Below, piece by piece: positions 56,345 through 64,000 of a stretch of 64,000 bases of DNA. Positions within the stretch are counted from its first letter, which is position 1, and each line of letters begins with the position of its first letter. A model generated the notes under the pieces. It had not been told where the DNA came from. It saw nothing but the letters and a program-made list of their open reading frames with translations, and ran no database searches. Both the position numbers and the translations under genes were made by a program. Source of the DNA: Tillandsia leiboldiana (taxonomy: Eukaryota; Streptophyta; Magnoliopsida; Poales; Bromeliaceae); the NCBI GenBank assembly GCA_029204045.2, contig CM055073.1, positions 31,798,576 to 31,862,575 of the forward strand, in the 5' to 3' direction.

Positions 56345-59048
56345 TTAAACTTTGTGAAAGCCATATCTTGAGCCATGCATCGAAACAGGTTGCTGCCTTA
56401 TTCGAGACAAGAGACTCGAGACCTCACGTGATGCGATATCCATCCGCTCTTTCGACTTGGATGCTTCGGCTATTAGGGCTGACATCATCGACTGCAGTGC
56501 CTGCACTCTCTCCGACTGCTCGTTCCAAGAAGCTCCCTGCACCATCTTCGAGGGCATCAAGTTGGCCCTCCGCCATCTGATGGGTAAATAGCGGTCCGGG
56601 ATCTGAAAGCAGTTGAGGGTCGAAAGCACTCTTAGAGTGTGTCTACAAAGAATCCCCGAGAACTCAAACAAGCGGCAGCTACAAGAAAGCAGTTCTTCCT
56701 GCTGTGCCCAAAGCACTTTTCGGCCACCGTCAATCTTTGTGTGGTGCCTGATGACGAAGCAGTTCTCTTCCATCTGGAAGGAAGCATAGTGGGTGGCCAT
56801 GACAAGCTCGTCTTGTAATTTGGAGAAAGCATAGGGGGTGAGGACGGACGCCGCGTGAGCTTCCATTGGAGCACCTGTTTTGAGGCAGATGTTTTGTATG
56901 TTCTGTTGCATCGTTTGCTGCTCCCCGGCTTGGTCTCTAAAATCAATGACTACTGCAGCCTAACAGTGATGCATAATTGTTTATTTCATCTGAACAACTT
57001 GAAATTCATAAATTTTAGAAGTCATATTTATATAATTCATGTTCATCACCAATATAAACAAACAAACAAAAAAATACACAAGAAAAGAAGAAACACATTG
57101 AGCACTAAAGTTTTTCAAACACATCGATTGGTTTTAATTTCCATATTGATTGGTTTTAATTTCCATACTCTCATAATTATTTCTTATAGAAAACCACATG
57201 CTGACGTACAGAGAAAAGTTGAGTGGGACAAAAAGAAATATTAAAAGAATAATTGGAAATGTCATTGAATATGTAAAAGCTCGCTTTAACAGACATATAG
57301 TTTACCTGTTCGATAAAATGAGCAAGGCGAGTCTGCGCGCTCAAGAACCTCTGAATGAAAGCATTTATTGACTTTGACAAACCTGTTGCGGTCATTCCTG
57401 CAAAGAAATGGCTTCTCAAGTACGGTAAAGCCCAGAATGTTCGAAAAGTAAACAAATTGGTAATGTGTCTATTTGCATGAAGCCCGTATAAATCCACCAT
57501 CTCTTGCCATCCGGGCTCAAACTCATCTATGCTTTCCAAATTATAGAGCCTACAGAATTCGACTTTCCATTCATTGTACCGCTCTCCGAGAACTGCGTTG
57601 AACCAAGATGGGAACTTTGCTACTATAAGCCATATGCAGAAGGCATGTTTGGTTGTTGGCATTTCTTTAGCTATTGCTTCCTTCAGACACATATTTTGAT
57701 CGGTTAGAATTGTTTGTGGAGCCTTTCCATTCATGAAGCTGAGAAACACCTGTCATGGCAGGAGATAACTCAGAGAAATACCAGAAATAAATAAGAGGGA
57801 ATCTACCTATATATTTCGCTGCAAAATCATCTACTTACTATTTACACTTGTAAAATCTGGATTTTGTGCACACACCTGGAAATTGTTAAAAAGATACTAA
57901 TAGCTCAAGTTAGGACATCATCCATTAATGGGGAGAAGTTAACTTTGTTAGAAAGTTCTTTCTTATGAGGGGCGCTCTTGAAAGCACAAGGGCAAGAATG
58001 AGTTTTTGAAGAGCAAACACTTGCGAGAGTATATATGTATCCCTAAGTAGTAACATATCTGGTAGCCTACCTGTAGTGCCCATGTGAAGGATCGCAAGTT
58101 CTCTTCTCTTAGAAGCACACAACCAAAGAAGCAAGGCATCCCATAATTGTTCATGCCAACCCAAATTCCAAGCGGCATATCAAAAGCAGCTAAACGGTGA
58201 GTCGTGTCGAAGACAATTGCATCACCGAAGACCTCATATGATTGGACCGACGATGCATACGACCAAGCAATATTTTCCAACCTATTATTACCATCAATGG
58301 TGAAATCATACTTAAAGTTGGGGTCTTTCTCCTTAATGTTCTTGCACATCCTATGGAGGTCGATGCTGTCCTCATCTTGATCAACCTTCCTAAACGACTG
58401 TATTAAATTCCTCACATCTTTCTCCGTGAAGGGCAAAAGTCCAGGCTCAACACACTTTTCTAACTCCAATAGTTTCATCATTTGTTGCACGGAAATGCCA
58501 GTTTTTGCGAACATCAAGATTCGGTTTTTATCAGCCTCTGAGATGACCCGATAAGCCGGAAGAAAACGCACTTGGTTTGGCTCTAAAAGCTCGTGGTTGT
58601 GGTGATTAGAAAAGCCTGTAACCCGCCATTCAGTGAGACCCGAATCCACATTCTTGCTTATACGCAGGTACGCTTGGCACCCACAACGAGAGGATTTCCT
58701 ATTCCTTTGTGTTTTTGTATCGCTTGATGATTTGATAGGGGTATTCCCAGCACGATGGCACACGAAGTATCGTCTAGTGAGTCCTTTACCAACACCGTCC
58801 TTGCCTTCTGTGCGGTGGCGGCGAATCGAGAAGCCACACCGCTTGGCAAATTCGCTGTAGAACTCATACGTCAAATCATGGGTTTTGAACATTTGGCCAA
58901 TAAAGGGAACGGCATCACTCGAGGATTCCAGTGAGAGCCGCATGTCCTCTTGGGATTCTTCTGCACTGCTAGTTTCCTCCTGGGAGAAGGATCTACGATC
59001 TGAGGGGTCGTCATATACTTCTAACATTGCTCTAGCTTCTTCAGACAT
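56345..59048 (-). CDS. FRS11: FAR1-RELATED SEQUENCE 11-like transcription factor, three exons
   Basis: Exons: 59,048-58,071; 57,749-57,306; 56,959-56,345. All GT-AG, phase 0; 678 aa, matching the ~680 aa I recall for Arabidopsis FRS11. The ATG at 59,048 ('MSEEARAMLEVYDDPSD') aligns with the family start; upstream the frame extends only through a TTG. Domains: FAR1 DNA-binding zinc finger, about 65-165 ('CGFSIRRHRTEGKDGVGK', 'RRYFVCHRAG', 'RCGCQAYLRIS', 'NHHNHELL'); MULE transposase-derived core, about 275-400 ('DAIVFDTTHRL', 'FFGCVLLREENL', 'TILTDQNMCLKEAI'); SWIM zinc finger with C567, C569, C579 and H581 ('CSCRLFEFSGILCRH'). The C-terminus is a charged helix. FAR1/FRS proteins are domesticated Mutator-like transposases acting as nuclear regulators. 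No disabling change is seen. Confidence 0.96.
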
Positions 59049-61035
59049 TATCTTTGGCTCACAAGATAGATAACCTGGACATGCCAAGTTTAAGAAGCTT
59101 TGAATAAATCACCAAGGGAAACATAGCAGACTTTCTTAGAAAGGCAACTACGCAACAATCAAGAAGTTTAAAATGATGGACAGAAAAGAAATCTAACAGA
59201 TATGCAGCTATGAGAAACATGAGATTTTTATCCTCAGTACAATTATGTTGCATCATGGAGCACTGTGCGAGGCAACAGATTGAATGAACTATACCCCGCC
59301 AGCCTAGACTAGAACCCAAGACACCCCGAAACCCCACGATGGTGCCTAACCACTACGATATTACCCAAACTAACTATGCCAAAGAAAAGTTAACCATATC
59401 CAAGGATAGCACCAAAAGTTAAAAAAGGAAAATTTGTTCAAAATAAACAATGAGGAGGCCCAGGAAGAACCTGTCATAATAGAATTTCACCACTTCAATT
59501 ATGATGGATTCAAATAAAAAGAATAAGTCAAGTTATATCCTCGAGTTTGCAATAAGTTGTTCCATCTTTTACAACCGCAATAACAAATTTTTATTTTTAT
59601 TTTTTTCCCCCTCCATCCAAATCCTTAAAGCCAAATTGCATTTATCAAGTGCATATAGTATTAAATCTTTAGTACGCATCCAAATTCTAATCAACCAGCG
59701 GTGAAGAATTCAGATTCTTAGGCATATCTTGTAAAAGTTCCTCTTACCCAAGGCTGCAATAGGTAAAAGTAGGATTGTACCTTAAGTTCCTCCAGTATGA
59801 AACCCTCTGAAAACTCTATATTTCATTTGGCAGACTAGTGGCATGTCCAACAGCAGACGAAAAGGTGAACAGGTCCGACAGTAGGCTTTTGGAAAATCTT
59901 CACAGCATTGTTCTGTCCAGCTGCAATTACAAGTTCAGAATCCATATTACTAGAAAAGAGAGAAAATTACAAGCTTGACAAGTGAGCAACTCAAAAGAAA
60001 CTAAGAGGCACACTAAGTATTAATAGAAATGCATCCTAAAATACCGGAAAGAATCTACAGAATGTGGAAAGCGTAATATCAAGCTAAAAGCTGAAAATGG
60101 CAAACAAATGCTGGAAATAAGATCTACCAATACAAAAGACCCAATTTGCTTCGTCAAACAATTTGTGGCGACCTCATGGCATTGCAAAAGAGAAGGAGAA
60201 CAAAATTATAAGTTCTTCATAATAGCAAACTAATAAGATAATTCGCATACCAACGTAGCATCGTTGGGCAAAATTTAGCTTGAAAAGAAAATGAAATGAA
60301 ATGCCATGTAGTAGATTCTTGCTTTGCAATTGACTATAGAATGAATTTAGGTGTAGCATTACGACATTAAATATCAGCAAAAGAGAACAACTAATTAAAT
60401 CTCTGCGAAAAAAAAGTAAAAACTGGAATTTTTTGTCATTTTTGTCACTTTTGTCACATACCAAATCTAATTCGGTGTGAAAAATGTACGAAGATCGTTT
60501 CAACTTTTTCTAAAAAAAAAAATGAAGACACCATCTAAATATTTGTTTGCTCTAATTTGAGCTATTCCCATCAAACTAAATTGAGATTCCATTCAAATAA
60601 ACAGTTCTGGTAGCTAAATTTAACGAAATCGCCATCAAATTTGAGGGATTTTCATGATTCACCAACATAGCGTAAATTAAAACACAAAAAAAGTAGCTGA
60701 AAGAGTGCCAATCGATCAAAAAGGTAGATTTTAGGTGTCTACCTCAAAATGGCGTACAATTGAGGGGCTATACACACATTTAACCCTAACGCAAACTCAT
60801 TTTAAAAATCACAAAGGATCATGGAGCGCACTCTACATTGTATCATAAAAGCATCCAATTAAAGAGGGGATTACCCATCACACTCTGGGACGACGGTGCG
60901 GCGGCCACGGCGTTATAGGTCCGGTCCGTACGTCGGCGGCGGCGGCGCCGTGGTGGACGGAGGAGGAGAGGAGGAAGGGGGAGGGAGAGAGAGGGATCGA
61001 TTGAAGGGGAATTTGGAGTTTCGTGTTAGGGTTTC

Positions 61036-61066
<31 letters not shown>

Positions 61067-61133
61067 CAATTTCGGTTTTTCGATTATTTGGGGGAAATTT
61101 CACTGAATTGTTACAAAATAATGACTACACATT
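59049..61133 (-). promoter_or_regulatory. FRS11-like 5' region and probable leader introns
   Basis: An acceptor-like CATGTCCAG just before 59,080 and a GC-rich patch at 60,880-61,000 (with ATGG/GTAATC donor-like sequence at about 60,870) suggest a non-coding first exon and leader introns. A T run (61,039-61,067) lies upstream. No other coding sequence is seen. Confidence 0.4.
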
Positions 61134-61807
61134 ACTTTGCCGTTTGGTAACGGGTTAAGACAGAACTGACTAATCTAGAGATAAATATAAAATACAGAAC
61201 TAGTATAAAAAAATGTTTAGAATAATTTCAGGAATAAGAGATTTTGTGTTTGGTATGATAATGAAGAATAAGATGAATAAAAAGATTAAGTTGGAATAAA
61301 TTACCTTTTTGCACTCAAATTTTATTATGTGATAAAAACTTAGTAAAATCTAATTTTTTCGTTTTATTTAATGGATTAATGCCTTATAAAAATTAAGATA
61401 AAATCATAATCAAAATTAAATTAAATTTTATGAAAATAATATTTAATTTAAAATTTTATTTGCTCTAATTTTTTTATTAAAAAAATTTATTCATCATATT
61501 TTTAGAAAAATATTTTGTTTAATAGAAAAAGGCATATGCTATTTGTTTGCTATAAACTTCATATTACTTCCCTACTAATATATACAATTTAAATTTAATC
61601 CTAGTATCGAATGTAACAGACTCACATGTTTGTACATATGTCATAAACACACATATGTTTATAACAATAATTTTTTTTTTAACGTAATTATCGACGAACT
61701 AACTTCTATTATTCCACAATTGATCTGTAATATCAGTTCGAATGGCGTCGCCCCGCCGTGAGTCTGATGCACCGGGCAATGAAGCACCAGGAAATTGAAT
61801 ACCTTCG

Positions 61808-63179
61808 TCATCCTCTTCCACAATGGTAGCAGGCTGAATCGTTGAAATATCTATCACTACCTTGATTTCTACGAATAAAATTATGTATGACGCAGCAAGC
61901 CATAGCAATAAGGCATTGCACCCTAAACGGAAACGGTGTTGCAATATTTAAAATCTTAAATCGCCTTTTTAATATCCCGAATGTTTTCTCCACCGCATTT
62001 CGTAATTGGGCATGACGATGATTATAAAGATCCCGCGGACTGCGATGTACCTGACTACGTGCGTTACTATCAAATTGGCTGATATGATAGCGCTCGCCTC
62101 TATACGGCGCCAGAAATCTGTCGGTGTTTGCGTACCCAGAATCAACCAAGTAAAATTTTTCTGTTAACGACACAATATAATATGAAGTTATACTGTAATT
62201 TTATAAGTATTAAAAATGATAACTATAATATAGTGAATTGTCAGATTTTCTTTATACCTTCGGGTACTGTGAAACCATCACTTTCACACGCCCATCTGAG
62301 AACTCGCATATCAGCGGCGGATCCTTCCCACCCAGTGCAAACAAGAAGAAATTGTTGATCAAAGTTGACCGCAGCCGTCACATTTTGTGATATAAACCCT
62401 TTCCGACACCGAAAACGTGCTTGCTCGCTCAACTTGACAATCGCCGGAATATGGGTCCCATCAACCGCATCGATTGCATTCTGCAAATGTACATTGAACA
62501 TTCAATAACTCCCTTTTTAAGCCGTCCTTGGTAATACTCAATATTAATCGTATAAAATACCAATCATATAAAATTAATACATCACCTTGAAAGGATGGAA
62601 ATTTATATTATCTGAGATCCGCGGATGAACTTGAGTGTTGCTTGTCGGTTGAGTGATATATTCGTCTTTTAACATAACGATGACCCGCAGTACCGTATTA
62701 AAATATCTACTAATTGTCTCTCCTGAATATTGGAATGTTTCGGCGAGCACCCTATTCGCAACGCCGTGGCCAATACAAAAAAGAAATATTCCAAGCTGTT
62801 CATCAACTGTGATATTTCTTGAGCTACGTATAAGTTCATTTCCAACGAGCTCATCTTGTAAAGCAATGAATGCGGTAGTCGTCATTCTGAAATGCTGGTA
62901 CCCACGGTCTGGATGACCATTTAATATATCACCAATAAATTGATGCCCACTAAATGGTCTGGTTCGACATGGTTGTCTCGGGATTAGATAAACAGCAGTC
63001 AGATAACCTTGAGCATATTGCATCGCACAGATTTCTTCCCAATAATCGTCATCCTCATCTAATATCGTCAGTATATTTGCAACGATTGCGGACGAAAATA
63101 TAGTGCCATTAAACGAAGCATCCATTATTGCTGCAAAGATATTATTGTATTCAAGCAATATGTCGCAGTATATAGACAT
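61808..63179 (-). CDS. PIF/Harbinger DDE transposase (derived-nuclease fold), three exons
   Basis: Exons: 63,179-62,586; 62,480-62,258; 62,160-61,808. GT-AG introns; joined frame 389 aa. The N-terminal helix-turn-helix-like part has 'RPFSGHQFIGDILNGHPDR' and 'ITVDEQLGIFLFCIGHGVAN'. The catalytic triad is D205 ('AVDGTHIPA'), D279 ('YLVDSGYAN') and E330 ('VEKTFGILKRRF'). Near 61,865 the frame departs from the family pattern. The expected C-terminal end (a 'RRGDAIRTDITDQLW' piece) is in a neighbouring frame and ends at 61,699, so a 1-nt shift has altered the last residues. The catalytic core is intact. Confidence 0.88.
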
Positions 63180-63634
63180 TGTCTAAACAGTACAAACAAA
63201 TACGTCAAGTGTGTAATGCAGATTATTGTAAATTAAATTGAATGTATCGTTTAAGTAATTTGAATATAAACTGCACAGAACATTGGTAAACACAAGCACT
63301 GACATTAACGATATATTAACATTGATCATCTGTCTACAATACTTAATCTTATTTCAAACTACTACGAGCAATTTAATAGTAGAGCTAACAACATCTAATT
63401 ATATTCATCATAAAATAATACAACACTATAATAATACAACATTCAACATAACAACTCTCGAATATAAACCATACTAGTTATCATCTTCAAATAAAGCACC
63501 GAAAATTACTACAATATTACAGTTCTGGCCACTAGTTTTCAACATAAAAGCAATCACCACAAATTAACTAAGATATTACATGCCCGAATACTAGTTATCA
63601 TCATAATGGAATATACCACAAAGTTACTAGAATA
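63180..63634. other. Spacer between the two Harbinger genes
   Basis: AT-rich, no coding sequence. It should contain 5' regulatory sequence of the transposase, but no motif is clear. Confidence 0.5.
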
Positions 63635-64000
63635 TTATATTCCTGGGAAGAACTGTCTAAACAAAACACTTTTTTTCGCAACTTGTCGATCGAGCCACAA
63701 TATGGCAAGCTCGTCGTTCATTGTCATGAATACTTGCCTATTCTTGTCATCTTTTAATGCCTCTGTGGCTGCCAATACCCTCTCATTTGTTATTCTATGT
63801 AAAGAGTATACTCGGCCCATACACTCCTCGATTGTCGCGATATTGCCTCGTTTGGTAATTTCAACTTAGTACATTTGGCGGACCAGATCAAGCTTTTGCT
63901 TCCCAATTTCCACCATTTCTGTGAAGGTGTTACTTGCGCCTTCATCCTTTTGCCTTCGGCCGCCAGATGATAGAACATGTCTACGCTGGCTAGTTGATCG
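63635..64000 (-). CDS. MYB/SANT-like accessory protein of the Harbinger element (C-terminal part)
   Basis: In one frame from the window edge it reads 'EMVEIGKQKLDLVRQMY', then a TAA (63,868-63,866), then 'ECMGRVYSLHRITNERVLAA', 'DDKNRQVFMTMNDELA' and a stop at 63,635. The tail resembles the C-terminus of plant Harbinger MYB-like proteins, which bind the transposon ends and recruit the transposase. The in-frame stop suggests this copy is damaged unless an unseen intron removes it. The DNA-binding domain would lie beyond the window. Confidence 0.55.

Larger units (their letters stand above)
61134..64000 (-). mobile_element. PIF/Harbinger transposon, near-complete, right part outside the window
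   Basis: It encodes the two proteins typical of the superfamily, both on the - strand: a DDE transposase (61,808-63,179) and a MYB/SANT-like protein (63,635 to the window edge). A likely terminus is around 61,134-61,155 (TTA then CTTTGCCGTTTGGTAACGGG). The other terminus is beyond base 64,000. It is a candidate source of transposase for the Harbinger-type elements at 41.8-44.9 kb. Confidence 0.8.

Noticed and set aside
56959..56960. Possible frameshift at the exon 3 start of the FRS11-like gene
   Set aside because: On recounting, the splice at 56,959 gives 205 whole codons and matches the family sequence; no shift.
1..64000. CRISPR array, operons, rRNA operon or canonical tRNA gene
   Set aside because: Spliced plant genes and plant transposons throughout; repeats are tandem or palindromic without spacers. 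Only a degraded 5S-like block and SINE boxes resemble RNA genes.

Overview
This is nuclear plant DNA, most likely from a monocot. Spliced genes with GT-AG introns and GC-rich exons (12.6-13.6, 14.9-15.5, 30.7-35.6 and 52.8-53.3 kb) sit in very AT-rich, microsatellite-laden, transposon-packed DNA. The GC contrast between exons and surroundings is typical of commelinid monocots. I cannot name the species from sequence alone.

Layout. 0-2.3 kb: part of a Helitron replication protein (- strand) with a short intron inside the HUH endonuclease region. 2.8-3.7 kb: a ~296-bp tandem repeat. 4-9 kb: a poorly defined - strand locus with a double-stranded-RNA-binding-like/coiled-coil exon (5.2-5.7 kb) and local duplications. 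9.3-11 kb: LTR/5S-like remains and a MITE. 12.6-13.6 kb: a seven-membrane-segment protein of the CAND type. 14.9-17.6 kb: a two-exon DUF6821-type membrane protein. 18.4-35.6 kb: a tandem pair of endo-beta-1,4-mannanase genes (GH5), both on the - strand. The distal copy (30.7-35.6 kb) looks intact. The proximal copy (18.4-28.8 kb) is a pseudogene whose third intron also received a 6.5-kb Ty3/Gypsy chromovirus (20.2-26.7 kb, TSD TGTTA). 35.9-45 kb: a gene-free accessory block of (AT)n tracts alternating with palindromic modules, fold-back MITEs and two abutting PIF/Harbinger-type elements. 46.4-49.1 kb: a five-exon AIG1/GIMAP-type GTPase. 49.6-50.1 kb: a 3' remnant of an NRT1/PTR (NPF) transporter. 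50.2-50.8 kb: a fold-back MITE with a telomere-repeat core. 52.8-53.3 kb: a DUF538 protein. 56.3-59.0 kb: a three-exon FAR1-RELATED SEQUENCE 11-like gene. 61.1-64.0 kb: a near-complete PIF/Harbinger element with a spliced DDE transposase and part of its MYB/SANT-like partner.

The genes do not form a pathway. The recurring theme is non-autonomous DNA transposons. Seven fold-back elements from at least four sequence families are each bounded by an exact 9-bp target duplication, the Mutator-superfamily size. At least three others lie inside (AT)n microsatellites. Two Harbinger-type elements share a TAA target site and a subterminal hairpin, 17 kb from an encoded Harbinger transposase. The most unusual single object is the 634-bp element at 50.2 kb that carries ~240 bp of CCCTAAA-type repeats between its inverted ends.
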